A DNA stretch of 64,000 nt. Origin: Deltaproteobacteria bacterium (GTDB taxonomy: Bacteria; JADJOY01). Position numbers and translations under genes: made by a program. The notes under the pieces are model-generated. The model had not been told where the DNA came from, did not search any database, and worked only from the letters and a program-made list of their open reading frames with translations. Positions 10,437-19,613 of the stretch are shown in pieces; within the stretch, counting starts at the first letter, position 1; each line of letters starts with the position of its first letter. The stretch spans positions 124,001 to 188,000 of the forward strand of contig JADJOY010000001.1 of NCBI GenBank assembly GCA_016713535.1, given 5' to 3'.

Positions 10437-13400
10437 TCACGACCGCGGGCGGCTCGGGGGCTTGCCCTTGCGGGTCGCGGGCCGCGTCGCGCGCCGCGGC
10501 CGCGCGGGGCCGGCTGCGCGCGTGGGGCGCTTGGCGGCGGCAGGTGCCGGATCGGCTGGTCGATAGCCGTCGCGCGCCGCGGTGAGCCTCCAGGTCGGCG
10601 CGACCACCGGCGCGAGCGCCAGGCCGAGCTGGCGCAGCGCCGGCTTGCGCGCGCGATGGCCCTCGGTCATCGGCACCTGCGCCGGAAAGAGGACGTGGTG
10701 CGGTAGCGCGCTGGTCGAGAGCTTCTGGCTCAGGTGCCGGAAGAACGGCTCGGGCTGGATCGTGACCCCGGCGCGCGCGCGCACCGCGAGCACGAGCTCT
10801 TCCCCTTGCTCGCGGCGCGTGGCGGTGCGGATGCCGTACGCCACTGCGAACGCGACGCCGTCGAGCTCCTCGGCCGCGTCCTCGACGGCGCGCGTGTAGA
10901 TCGGGCCACCCGGCGTGATCACCACGTCCGCGACGTTGTCGGCGACCCAGTAGTCGCCGTCGCCGTCCTTGCGCATGAGGTCGCCGGTCACGAACCAGCG
11001 GTCGCCGGTCTCGAGGACGTCGCGGGCGATGCGCCGCGCGGTGTCCTTGTCGGTGGTGTAGCCGTCGAATCCGAGCCCGGGGCGCCCCGCGTCGAGCCGC
11101 GCGACGAGCATCCCGACCTCGCCTCTGCGCGCGCGCAGGCAGCGTCCGTCGCGGTTCCGAGCGAGTGCGCCGCGCTCGAGGTCCCAGCGCACCAGCGCCA
11201 GCTCGCTGGTGCCGGGGAGCGGCTTGCCGACCGCGCCGACCTTCGCCGGCTCGTCGTTGGCCAGCAGGCAGTTGCCCTCGGTGGAGGCGTAGAACTCGAG
11301 GACGCGAGCGGGTGCGAAGCGCTTCTCGAGGTCGCGCCACGGCTTCGCCCTGAGGCCGCTGCCGGCGAAGAGGCGCAAGGGGTGCTGGTGATCGGCGGGC
11401 GACGGCGGGGCCTCGAGCAGCGCGCGCAGCATCTCGCCCGCGTGGAACACGACACTCGCGCCGTAGCGCCGCACGTCGTCCCAGAACGAGGCCGGATCGA
11501 AGCTCGGCGCGAGCGCGAGCCGCGCGCCGCCGACCATCGCGCCCCCCAGTGCCGCGAGCATGCCCGCGGCGTGGTGGGGAGGCAGGCAGCAGTAGACGGT
11601 GTCCTGCGAGGTGAGCTTGGCCGCGGCCGCGGCCCCGAGCGCCGAGGCCGCCCAGCGGCGATTGGTGATGCGCGCCGCGCGTGGCTCGCCTTCGCGGCGC
11701 CCGGCCGTGAACAGCACCAGCGCGAGCTCGTCGGCACGCCCCGGGTTGGGACGGTACCAGGTCGGGAGCTCGACCCGCGCGGGATCGATCGCCTCCAGGT
11801 TCACCACGCCCCGCGGCAGCCGCTTCGACCCGCCCGGACCGCCGCCGAGCACCAGAACGTCACCGCGCTTGAACGCGACGCGGGCCTCGGCGGCATGTTC
11901 GGGATCGGTGACGACCACGTCGCACCCGGCGAGCGCGATCGCGTGGGCGAGCGCCGCGCCCGACAGGCTCGGGGGCAGCAGCACGCTCGCGGCGCCGAGC
12001 CGGCTCACCGCGCCGACGATGGTGAGGTAGCTCGGGCGCACGTCCATCAGCACGCCAACGCGCTGGCCGAACCGCACGCCCTGGTGGACGAGCCCGCGCA
12101 CCACGTTGTCGACGCGCTCCTCGGCCTGGGCGTAGGTGAAGGCGCGGCCCTCCCACAGGAAGAACGTCTTGTCCGGGATGGCACGGGCTTGCTCGGCCAG
12201 CGCCTTGGCCAGGCTCACCCGCGACGAGTCCTCGATGGCGCTCATCCGCGCCAGTCGCGGCGCCTGCCAGCGCAGGTTGTCGACCAGGTCGCCGACCGTC
12301 TTGGACACGTCTCCCAGGGCGTTCCACAGCCCGTCGATGGCGTCGGTGGTGGCGTCGTAGACGTGCTCGGGGTGGCTCGGGGCAGCCTCCGCCACGCGCG
12401 CGGCACCGGCCCGGCGCGGCTTCTTGCCGAGGAGCTGGCGGGCAGTCTCGCGCGCCGCCGCGAGGCCGCCCTCGAGCATGGCGGGCTTGGCGCCGAGCCC
12501 CTCCCGCCACCGCACCCACTCGACGACGGTCGGCCACGCGATCTTCATCGCGGAGGTGCCGACCACGAGCCCGAAGTGGCCGGCCGGCAGAGGCACCTCG
12601 AAGGTCGCCGCCTTGGGCGCGGCCTTGGCGACCGCGCGCACGCACGGCGCGAGCGCGATGTCGTCGCGATCGCCGACGAAGAAGAGGATCGGGCAGGTGA
12701 TGTCGGCGAGGGTCACGGTGCGGCCGTCGATCACGAAGCCGCCCTTCAGCATGCGATTCATGACCACGAACTCGTCGACGAACTTGCGCAGCGCCGGTCC
12801 TGGCCAGGCCACGAAGCCCTCGCCCGCCAGGAAGCGACGCTTGCTCTCGTCGCGCGCCAGCGCTTCGCGGTCGTGGAGCTTGCCGAGGAGCTGGAGGCGC
12901 TGGTTCATCTCCTTGCGCAGGCTCAAGAGCTTGAAGCTGGTGCTCGTGAGGAAGCCGGGGAGGCCGTCGATGTGCTCCAGGGTCGTGGCGAGCGCTCCGC
13001 GCGCCGCGCCGGTGACGCGCGCCGCGAGGCCCTTGCTGAGACCGGGAAGGTTCTTGTGGACGTCGACCGGCGAGCCGAACGTGATCACCGAGGCGAGCTT
13101 CTCGGAGCGCCGGTAGGCGGCGGTCTGGTAGGCGAACATGCCGCCTTGCGAGTAGCCGGCGAGGTGCACGCCACGGCCGGTGGTGGCGGCGACGTGGTCG
13201 ACGGCCGCGCTCACGGCGCGGATGTGATCGTCGAGGGTGCGCTCCATCCCGCCTTCCTCGTGCTCCGGCGCCCCGAAGTCGACGAGCCACACGTCCAGCC
13301 CGGCCTGGCCCAGCGCCGCGACCGCGCTCAGCTCCGGCGCGATGTCGTAGACCTCGGACGCCACCATGAGTGGCGGGATCAGCACGATCGGCGGGCGCTT

Positions 13401-13622
13401 GCGCTGCGCGCTCGCCGCGCCCCGCACGGCGCCGTAATGGCGCAGCCGGAAGATCGGGTCCTCGCGCGCCACCTCGAAGGGTGCGGAGTAGGGAGCGCCC
13501 AGGCGGCCCTCGCTCAGGATCGTGAACGCGTTGCGCGCGGCGAGCCGGAGGCGATGGACGGCGCTGTCTGCGGACGATCCGCGCTTCGCGGCGCGCTCAC
13601 GCTTCGGTCGGGTCTTGGCCAT
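10437..13622 (-). CDS. PhaC-like alpha/beta hydrolase fused to an adenylate-forming (FATP-like) domain
   Basis: The chosen ATG at 13622 follows GAGGGA; 32 earlier in-frame codons have no domain. Residues 1-400 form a polyhydroxyalkanoate synthase-like hydrolase with PPIVLIPPLM, the nucleophile elbow GYSQGGM, a GDRDDIA acid loop and a C-terminal HFGLVVG histidine. Residues 480-1000 resemble FATP/FadD enzymes: an N-terminal TYAQAEERV block, YASTEGN and TGDLMRKDGDGDYWV. The adenylation motifs are eroded: the phosphate loop reads LFTAGRREGEPRA, DRxGD reads DNVAD, and the terminal lysine motif reads MTEGHRARK. A basic, Ala/Pro/Arg-rich tail ends the protein. It may act on acyl esters or thioesters; the second domain may be non-catalytic. 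Confidence 0.82.
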   Translation of the reverse strand: MAKTRPKRERAAKRGSSADSAVHRLRLAARNAFTILSEGRLGAPYSAPFEVAREDPIFRLRHYGAVRGAASAQRKRPPIVLIPPLMVASEVYDIAPELSAVAALGQAGLDVWLVDFGAPEHEEGGMERTLDDHIRAVSAAVDHVAATTGRGVHLAGYSQGGMFAYQTAAYRRSEKLASVITFGSPVDVHKNLPGLSKGLAARVTGAARGALATTLEHIDGLPGFLTSTSFKLLSLRKEMNQRLQLLGKLHDREALARDESKRRFLAGEGFVAWPGPALRKFVDEFVVMNRMLKGGFVIDGRTVTLADITCPILFFVGDRDDIALAPCVRAVAKAAPKAATFEVPLPAGHFGLVVGTSAMKIAWPTVVEWVRWREGLGAKPAMLEGGLAAARETARQLLGKKPRRAGAARVAEAAPSHPEHVYDATTDAIDGLWNALGDVSKTVGDLVDNLRWQAPRLARMSAIEDSSRVSLAKALAEQARAIPDKTFFLWEGRAFTYAQAEERVDNVVRGLVHQGVRFGQRVGVLMDVRPSYLTIVGAVSRLGAASVLLPPSLSGAALAHAIALAGCDVVVTDPEHAAEARVAFKRGDVLVLGGGPGGSKRLPRGVVNLEAIDPARVELPTWYRPNPGRADELALVLFTAGRREGEPRAARITNRRWAASALGAAAAAKLTSQDTVYCCLPPHHAAGMLAALGGAMVGGARLALAPSFDPASFWDDVRRYGASVVFHAGEMLRALLEAPPSPADHQHPLRLFAGSGLRAKPWRDLEKRFAPARVLEFYASTEGNCLLANDEPAKVGAVGKPLPGTSELALVRWDLERGALARNRDGRCLRARRGEVGMLVARLDAGRPGLGFDGYTTDKDTARRIARDVLETGDRWFVTGDLMRKDGDGDYWVADNVADVVITPGGPIYTRAVEDAAEELDGVAFAVAYGIRTATRREQGEELVLAVRARAGVTIQPEPFFRHLSQKLSTSALPHHVLFPAQVPMTEGHRARKPALRQLGLALAPVVAPTWRLTAARDGYRPADPAPAAAKRPTRAAGPARPRRATRPATRKGKPPSRPRS

Positions 13623-13816
13623 GGCGTCCCTCGCGTGCGGAGCCCGCCCCCGACCAGGTCGCGCGGGAGGAGAGGCGGTCGGGCAGGCTTTCGCGGTCCC
13701 TTCCCATACAATCTGCACGCTGCGGAGGGAATACGCGCAGGGCGGGGCCGGGGTCGTCCGGACCTCTCGGTGCCTCAGGATCCCTCGAGATCCTCACGTG
13801 CGAACCAGGAGGCGGG

Positions 13817-15157
13817 ATGCGACGACGCTGGGACGCGGCACGGGTCGCGGTAGTGCTGATGGCGATCCTGGTGGCGGGCGCCGCGCGTGCCGAGGTCGAG
13901 GAGCCCACGCCGCGCTCCGACCTCGCCATCCCGGACGCGGCGCGTCCCGGGCCGGGTTTCGACGTCGAGTCCGCGACGCAGGCGTATCTCGCGACACTCG
14001 GCGACGCGGACCGCGCTCGCTCGGATGCCTACTTCGAGGGCGGCTACTGGCTGCCGCTGGTCGGCCTGCTCTACGACCTGGCGGTGGTCGCGCTGTTGCT
14101 CGAGCTCGGGATCTCGAGGCGGCTCCGGGATCTCGGCGAGCGCGCGGTTCGATGGCGCTTCGTGCAGTCGACGATCTACGGGGCCGCGCTGGTGGTCGTG
14201 GCGGCCGTGCTCGAGCTGCCGCTCGCGTTCTGGGTCGGCTTCGTGCGCGAGCATGCGTACGGGCTCTCGAATCTCACCGCGGGGGCGTGGGCCGTTGTAC
14301 AGGTGAAGGGGCTCGGCGCGAGCCTGGTGCTGGCGCCCCCCGCGGTCGCGGTCGTCCACGCGGTGGTGAGGCGGCGCGCCGGCCGATGGTGGATCCCGGC
14401 GACGGCCACGGCGATGGTGTTCCTGGTCATCGGCCTGGTCATCACGCCGGTGTTCCTGGCGCCGGTGTTCAACGACTACCGGCCACTTCGCCCGGGGCCG
14501 GTGCGCGACGCGATCGTGTCGATGGTGCGCGCCAACGGCATCGACGCCGAGGACGTCTACTGGTTCGATGCGTCGAAGCAGACCAAGCGCATCAGCGCCA
14601 ACGTGAGCGGTGCGCTGGGCACCACCCGGATCAGCCTCAACGACAACCTGTTGCGTGAGGCCAGCCTGCCGGAGATCGAGGCCGTGGTCGGTCACGAGCT
14701 CGGCCACGACGTCCTTCATCACATCGGCAAGATGGTGCTGCAGCTCGCGCTGCTGATGGCGGCGGGCTTCGCGGTGTCGCAGCACGTGTACGCGCGACTG
14801 TTGCGCTGGCGCGGCTTGCGGTGGGGGCTCCGCGACGGCGGCGACATCGCCGGGCTGCCGCTGGTGGCGCTGCTGATCTCGGCGTGGTTCGTGGTGATGA
14901 CGCCGGCGCTCAACACCATCGTGCGCACCGCCGAGTCGGAGGCCGATCTCTTCGGGCTCAACGCGGCGCGCGAGCCGCACGCCTTCGCGAGCGTCGCGGT
15001 CAAGCTCGCGAGCTACCGCAAGCTCGCACCGACCGCGCTCGAGGAGGCGATCTTCTACGATCATCCGAGCGGCGTGCCGCGGGTGCGGATGGCGATGACC
15101 TGGTTCCGCGAGCACCCCGACGCCGGCGCGGGCGGCACGCGAGCATCGCCGCCCTGA
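13817..15157 (+). CDS. M48-family zinc endopeptidase (Ste24/CAAX protease-like)
   Basis: Membrane metalloprotease. AGGAGG precedes the ATG at 13817. The 446-residue protein begins with a signal or anchor helix, has several more membrane segments (about residues 80-100, 120-145, 165-185, 190-215), then the zinc motif HELGH at residues 293-297 within VVGHELGHDVLHH. The third ligand is the Glu of ESEADLFGL near residue 375. The length and the layout of membrane segments before the zinc motif match Ste24 CAAX prenyl proteases, here of bacterial type, which remodel membrane proteins. Confidence 0.9.
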   Translation: MRRRWDAARVAVVLMAILVAGAARAEVEEPTPRSDLAIPDAARPGPGFDVESATQAYLATLGDADRARSDAYFEGGYWLPLVGLLYDLAVVALLLELGISRRLRDLGERAVRWRFVQSTIYGAALVVVAAVLELPLAFWVGFVREHAYGLSNLTAGAWAVVQVKGLGASLVLAPPAVAVVHAVVRRRAGRWWIPATATAMVFLVIGLVITPVFLAPVFNDYRPLRPGPVRDAIVSMVRANGIDAEDVYWFDASKQTKRISANVSGALGTTRISLNDNLLREASLPEIEAVVGHELGHDVLHHIGKMVLQLALLMAAGFAVSQHVYARLLRWRGLRWGLRDGGDIAGLPLVALLISAWFVVMTPALNTIVRTAESEADLFGLNAAREPHAFASVAVKLASYRKLAPTALEEAIFYDHPSGVPRVRMAMTWFREHPDAGAGGTRASPP

Positions 15158-15244
15158 CCATGGTGGAGTGGGCTGCGGCGGGTTGGCGGGACCCGCGGCC
15201 GACTCCGCCCGGCTTGACCGACGTGGTCGGCTCCGACGACAATC

Positions 15245-15257
15245 AGAATCGGATTCT
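15245..15257. promoter_or_regulatory. Palindromic operator candidate upstream of the TetR gene
   Basis: AGAATC-G-GATTCT is a perfect 13-bp palindrome 20 bp before the TetR start. A TTGACC box lies at 15214-15219 but no good -10 box is obvious. The position suits autoregulation by the TetR protein. Confidence 0.45.
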
Positions 15258-15277
15258 CATTTTCATCCGATCACACC

Positions 15278-15955
15278 GTGCCGCCCGCCCGAGCTGCTGC
15301 CGCCCCCGCTGCGATGGTCCCGCTCGGGACCGTCGTCGCTCCCAAGCAGGCGCGCAGCGAGCGCACGCTCGAGCGACTCCTCGCCGCAGCCGAGGCGCTG
15401 GTGATCGAGCGTGGAGTCACGGCGCTCTCGATCCCCGAGGTGGCGCGCCGCGCGCGCTCGTCGGTGGGCGGCTTCTACGCGCGCTTCCGCGACAAGGACG
15501 AGCTGGTGCGGGCGCTCGAGGAGCGTTTCCTGCGTCAGCTCGAGGGCGAGCTCGCCGAGTTCGTGGCCGATCCCGGCTGGTCCCGCGCTGGTCTGCGCGA
15601 CATCGTACGGCGCTCGCTCGCGCGGCTGGTCGCCGTTTACGGTGGTCGCCAGCGGCTCATCGCGGCGTTCATCGTGCGCGCCGCGCACGACGCGGGCGTG
15701 TGGCTCGAGGGCGAGCGCTTCCGGGCGCGCGTGGCGGAGCAGCTCGCGGCGCTGGTGCTGACGCGTCGCGGCGAGATCCGCCACCCCGATCCCGAGCTCG
15801 CCGTCGACCTGGCGATCCAGCTCGTGTTCGGGCTGATGTTCCACAAGGTGGTGTTCGGCGAGGTGCGCGCGGGTGGCCGCGCGCTCTCGGATGACGAGCT
15901 GGTGCGCGAGCTCGAGCGCGGCTTCCTGGCGCAGCTCGGCGCGCGAATTCCCTGA
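15278..15955 (+). CDS. TetR/AcrR-family transcriptional regulator
   Basis: The N-terminal helix-turn-helix domain is clear: RTLERLLAAAEALVIERGVTALSIPEVARRARSS..GGFYARFRDKDEL, the usual TetR fold start. The ligand domain is helical with no residues that name a ligand. The frame opens at GTG 15278 (225 residues); an ATG at 15314 would trim 12 low-complexity residues and is equally possible. It is followed 18 bp later by the diiron gene, so it probably controls that gene, and itself, through the palindrome at 15245. Confidence 0.88.
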   Translation: MPPARAAAAPAAMVPLGTVVAPKQARSERTLERLLAAAEALVIERGVTALSIPEVARRARSSVGGFYARFRDKDELVRALEERFLRQLEGELAEFVADPGWSRAGLRDIVRRSLARLVAVYGGRQRLIAAFIVRAAHDAGVWLEGERFRARVAEQLAALVLTRRGEIRHPDPELAVDLAIQLVFGLMFHKVVFGEVRAGGRALSDDELVRELERGFLAQLGARIP

Positions 15956-15973
15956 TCGAACCCGGAGGTCATC

Positions 15974-17080
15974 ATGCAGTACCTGCAGCGAAACCCCCTC
16001 GCGATGCCCCGAGGCGGTGCGTTCCGATCGGTGCGCTCGACGATCTCGACGATCTTCGACTGGCAATACGCCCTCGAGGAGCGAAAGCTCATGGCGCTCT
16101 ACGAGAAGGGCACGCGGCTGCAGTGGCGCGCCGAGGACCTCGACTGGAGCGTCGACGTCGACATCGAGCGCATGGCGCGCGAGAACGCGACCGACGACTT
16201 CATGAACGACGTGATGAAGGCGCCGCGCCGCCTCTCCATGGACGAGGCGGTGACGTTCCGCCTGCACTCGGTGGCGTTCATGCTCAGCCAGTTCCTCCAC
16301 GGCGAGCAGGGCGCGCTGGTCGCTTCGGCGCGCATCGTCCAGTCGGTGCCGTGGGAGGAGGCCAAGTTCTACGCCGCCAACCAGGTCGCCGACGAGGCGC
16401 GCCACGTCGAGGTCTACCACCGCTACCTGACCGAGAAGCTCGCGGTGAACTACCCGGTGCACCCGGACCTGCAGGTGCTCCTCGACCAGATCGTCGAGGA
16501 CTCGCGCTGGGACATCACGTACCTCGGCATGCAGATCCTGGTCGAGGGCCTGGCACTCGCGGCGTTCGGAACCATGCGGATCACGATGCCCAACGAGCCG
16601 CTGCTCATGGACATCACCGAGCGGATCATGGCGGACGAGGCGCGCCACGTGGCGTTCGGCGTGCTGTCCCTCGCGAAGCTCTACCAGGGGGGCTCCTCGG
16701 CCGAGCGGCGCGAGCGCGAGGAGTTCGTGATCGAGGCGATCCAGCTCCTCCACGGGCGCTTGCTCATGGACCCGGTGTTCGAGCGCCTCGGCTGGGACCT
16801 CTCGGTGTGGCGGCCGTGGAACGAGCAGAACGCGTTCCAGAAGGGCTTCCGGCAGATGATGTTCACCAAGATCGTGCCCAACCTGAAACGCCTCGGGTTG
16901 CTGTCGCCGCAAGTGCGCGAGTGCCTCGCCGGGCTCGACCTGCTGCGCTTCGAGGACGGCAAGGACTCGGTCGAGGAGCCGGGGGTGGCGCCGCCCGAGG
17001 AGCTGATCGCGCTGATGAACGACTACCTCGGCACGGGCGAGCCCACCAACGCGGACGGCAGCTTGCGGATCGTGCCGTGA
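15974..17080 (+). CDS. Ferritin-like diiron protein (putative oxygenase/desaturase type)
   Basis: CGGAGG precedes the ATG at 15974. The 368-residue helical protein has two DEARH motifs, in NQVADEARHVEVYH near residue 140 and RIMADEARHVAFG near residue 220. Together with Glu residues in earlier helices these make the EXXH pairs of a ferritin-superfamily diiron centre. Length fits the ribonucleotide-reductase-like or AurF-like oxygenases found in lipid-rich bacteria rather than ferritin. There is no signal peptide. It is co-directional with TetR upstream and the exported protein downstream, whose start overlaps its stop. A role in hydroxylating or desaturating an acyl substrate is an inference. 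Confidence 0.8.
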   Translation: MQYLQRNPLAMPRGGAFRSVRSTISTIFDWQYALEERKLMALYEKGTRLQWRAEDLDWSVDVDIERMARENATDDFMNDVMKAPRRLSMDEAVTFRLHSVAFMLSQFLHGEQGALVASARIVQSVPWEEAKFYAANQVADEARHVEVYHRYLTEKLAVNYPVHPDLQVLLDQIVEDSRWDITYLGMQILVEGLALAAFGTMRITMPNEPLLMDITERIMADEARHVAFGVLSLAKLYQGGSSAERREREEFVIEAIQLLHGRLLMDPVFERLGWDLSVWRPWNEQNAFQKGFRQMMFTKIVPNLKRLGLLSPQVRECLAGLDLLRFEDGKDSVEEPGVAPPEELIALMNDYLGTGEPTNADGSLRIVP

Positions 17081-18048
17081 ATGCCCGGTGTGTCGCCGCG
17101 GTGCTGGTGCTCGGCGCCGCGAGCTTCGTGGCGGTGTGTGCATCAGCGCGCGCGGAGGCGGGCGTGCCCGGCTCCACGTTCGACGAGGTGTGGCGCGATG
17201 GCCGCGCCGAGCTCGACGGCTACCGCCTCACGGTCGATCGCTACGGCCACCCGCGAACCGGGCGCGGGGTGGCGATCTACGTGACCGAGCCGTTCAGCCG
17301 CTCCAGGCACGTCAAGCTCGACGACCCGGCCAAGGCCGATCCCGCCGACGTCCTCGACGTCCTCAAGCTCAACCTGGTACGGAGCTTCCAGACCGGGATC
17401 TACGACTACCACACGATGGTGTCGCTCTTCGTCCGCGCCGCCGATTTCGCGCCCGTCAAGGTCACCTTCACGAGTGCCGAGTGGTGCGGGCAGGTCTACG
17501 AGCAGCTCGACCTCGTGGACACTCGCCTGACCGCGCGCTACGCGAGCTACTTCGAGGGCGAGTCCGAGAGCCAGACGCTCGACGTCCCGGCTGGCCTCGT
17601 CACCGAGGACGATCTGTTCGTGCTGCTGCGCGGCCTGCGCGGCGCGTATCTCGCTCCCGGCGCGAGTCGGAAGGTGCCGTTCGTGGCGAGCCCGTTCGTG
17701 CGCCGCCTCGCACACCGCCCGCTCGCGATCGGCGAGGCCACCATCGAGCGGCGCGTCGAGCCCGAGACGGTCACGGTACCGGCCGGCACCTTCGTGAGCG
17801 ACGTGTTCGTGGTGTCGACGAGCGATGGACGGGAAGGGCGGTTCTGGATCGAGCAGCCAGCTCCCCGCCGCGTCGTGCGGTGGCGCTGGTCGCGGGTCGC
17901 GGACGCATCCCCCACCGACCGTCCGGGCCTGGGCGGCACCGACGCCGGTGAGCTGGCCGGATCCACCCGCGAGCCCTACTGGAAAGAGCACGATCCCGGG
18001 GACGAAGCGCTTCTCGAGCGACTCGGGTTGAAGGCCGCGGTCGAGTAG
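17077..18048 (+). CDS. Exported protein of unknown function, coupled to diiron gene
   Basis: The GTG at 17077 overlaps the TGA of the diiron gene in the four bases GTGA, so translation is probably coupled. The 323-residue product has a signal peptide ending in ASARAEA. The mature part contains RYGHPRTGRGVAIYVTEPFS, LKLNLVRSFQTGIYDYHTM and AEWCGQVYEQL. These blocks resemble exported proteins of Bacteroidetes sometimes mislabelled as Maf septum proteins; this link is from memory and should be checked. No catalytic motif is evident. The tight coupling suggests a joint job with the diiron protein despite the different compartments. Confidence 0.78.
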   Translation: MNARCVAAVLVLGAASFVAVCASARAEAGVPGSTFDEVWRDGRAELDGYRLTVDRYGHPRTGRGVAIYVTEPFSRSRHVKLDDPAKADPADVLDVLKLNLVRSFQTGIYDYHTMVSLFVRAADFAPVKVTFTSAEWCGQVYEQLDLVDTRLTARYASYFEGESESQTLDVPAGLVTEDDLFVLLRGLRGAYLAPGASRKVPFVASPFVRRLAHRPLAIGEATIERRVEPETVTVPAGTFVSDVFVVSTSDGREGRFWIEQPAPRRVVRWRWSRVADASPTDRPGLGGTDAGELAGSTREPYWKEHDPGDEALLERLGLKAAVE

Positions 18049-18135
18049 CGACGCGCGACGGGCTCGACGACGGCTGGCGCCCTGGCGCCGGGTAGACGAC
18101 TCCGCCTGCCGGGTAGCCCTCGCCCCCGCGGTCTG

Positions 18136-18152
18136 GTGGAGGCAGACTCCAC
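18136..18152. promoter_or_regulatory. Short inverted repeat upstream of the Yip1-like gene
   Basis: GTGGAG-GCAGA-CTCCAC lies 31-47 bp before the ATG at 18183. It may be a small operator or a leader hairpin; arms are only 6 bp. Confidence 0.25.
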
Positions 18153-18182
18153 TCGAGTTCTTCCCCACTGCCGGAGGTCGCC

Positions 18183-19490
18183 ATGACTCGTCCGAACCTC
18201 GTCGCTCGCGCGAAAGCCGTCACGCTGTCCCCGGACTCGGAGTGGCCGGTCATCGCCGCGGAGCCCGCCACCATCGGAGGTCTGTACACGGGTTACGTGA
18301 TGATCCTCGCCGCGCTCGGGCCCGTCGCCGGGCTGATCGGTGGCGCGCTGTGGGGAACGCGGGTGCCGCTACTCGGGACCATCCGCACGCCGATCGGCAC
18401 GCTCGTGACCGAGGCGGTGTTCGCCTACCTGCTCGGCCTGGTCATGACGTGGGTGGTCTCGCTCCTCATCAACTTCTTCGCTCCCAGATACGGCGGTCAG
18501 AAGGACCCGGTGCAGGCGTTCAAGACCGCGGCGTACTGCTACACGCCGGTGTGGCTGGTCGGTGCGTTGCGCATCATCCCCGGCGTGGGTGCCGTGGTCG
18601 CGCTCCTCGGCCTCGCGGCGGCGATCTACGCCTTCGTGCTGCTGCGCTCCGGGCTGACGCACACGATGAAGTCTGCGCCCGAGCGCGCGAGCGCTTACGC
18701 GGGAGTCGTGATCGTGACCGGCGTGCTGGTGAGCGTGGTGCTGGCCCTCGTGGTCGGCCTCCCGAGCGCGAAGCACATGTACGGAGCGCCACGCTCGCCC
18801 GCGCCGCAGGTCGGCTCCGGTGACGCGACCGGCACCACCACTTCGGAGCCGTCGAGCCGCGTCGAGATCGATCCGGGAAGCCCGCTCGGCAAGCTGGACG
18901 CGTGGAGCAAGAAGATGGAGCAGGCGGGGCAGAAGCTCGACCAGGCGCAGAAGTCCGGGGATCCCGACGCCCAGGCCAAGGCTTTCGGCGAGATGATGGG
19001 CACGGTGCTGAGCGGCGGCGATCCCGTCGAGGCGCTCGCCCCCGAGAAGCTCGAGACGTTCCTGCCCGAGACCCTGGCTGGGCGTGCGCGCGCGAGCTTC
19101 TCCACCAAACGGGACGCCGCGATGGGGATCCAGGTCGCGGAGGCGGAAGCGAGCTACTCCAATGACGGCGGCAGCGAGCTGACGCTCAGGATCACCGACA
19201 CCGGGAGCACCAAGGGCATCATGATGTTCGCGGGCTGGGCGATGCTCCAGCACGAGGAGAAGACCGATCACGGCTACGAGAAGTCGGTGAAGCGAGATGG
19301 CCGGCTGACCCTCGAGAAGTGGGACTCGAACGACAAGCGCGGCGAGTACAGCATCATCGTCGGGGACCGATTCGTGGTGCTGGTGTCCGGTGAGGCCGAC
19401 GACATCGGCGTGTTGCGGTCGGCGGCCGAGGCGGTGGATCTCTCCGGTCTCGACGCGCTCAAGAACGAAGGCGTCAAGAAGGGTGGGTGA
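18183..19490 (+). CDS. Yip1-like integral membrane protein with extracytoplasmic or cytosolic C-terminal domain
   Basis: GGAGG precedes the ATG. The first 210 residues hold five hydrophobic segments in the pattern of the Yip1 domain: GYVMILAALGPVAGLIGGAL, a segment after AVFAYLLG, a Pro-rich AYCYTPVWLVGALRIIPG turn, and two later helices. A Ser/Thr/Pro linker near 215-235 leads to a 200-residue soluble domain with KMEQAGQKLDQAQ-type helices and then strands that include LTLRITDTG and SIIVGDRFVVLVSGEAD. I do not recognise this second domain. It may sense or bind something at the membrane. Confidence 0.75.
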   Translation: MTRPNLVARAKAVTLSPDSEWPVIAAEPATIGGLYTGYVMILAALGPVAGLIGGALWGTRVPLLGTIRTPIGTLVTEAVFAYLLGLVMTWVVSLLINFFAPRYGGQKDPVQAFKTAAYCYTPVWLVGALRIIPGVGAVVALLGLAAAIYAFVLLRSGLTHTMKSAPERASAYAGVVIVTGVLVSVVLALVVGLPSAKHMYGAPRSPAPQVGSGDATGTTTSEPSSRVEIDPGSPLGKLDAWSKKMEQAGQKLDQAQKSGDPDAQAKAFGEMMGTVLSGGDPVEALAPEKLETFLPETLAGRARASFSTKRDAAMGIQVAEAEASYSNDGGSELTLRITDTGSTKGIMMFAGWAMLQHEEKTDHGYEKSVKRDGRLTLEKWDSNDKRGEYSIIVGDRFVVLVSGEADDIGVLRSAAEAVDLSGLDALKNEGVKKGG

Positions 19491-19613
19491 GCCGGGCGAC
19501 GAGCGCGCGTGGGTCGACAGGATCGCCAGGCCGCTCGTCACCGAGGCCCACCGGCTCGATCCCTGAGCCAGCGCGACGCGTTTCGGCACGGCGTTTGAGT
19601 ACGAACACCGGCC

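Noticed and set aside
10734-13853. A 1,039-codon open frame on the plus strand
   Set aside because: It is the antisense shadow of the hydrolase-adenylation fusion. It is Arg/Ala/Gly-rich without domains, while the minus frame has clear motifs.
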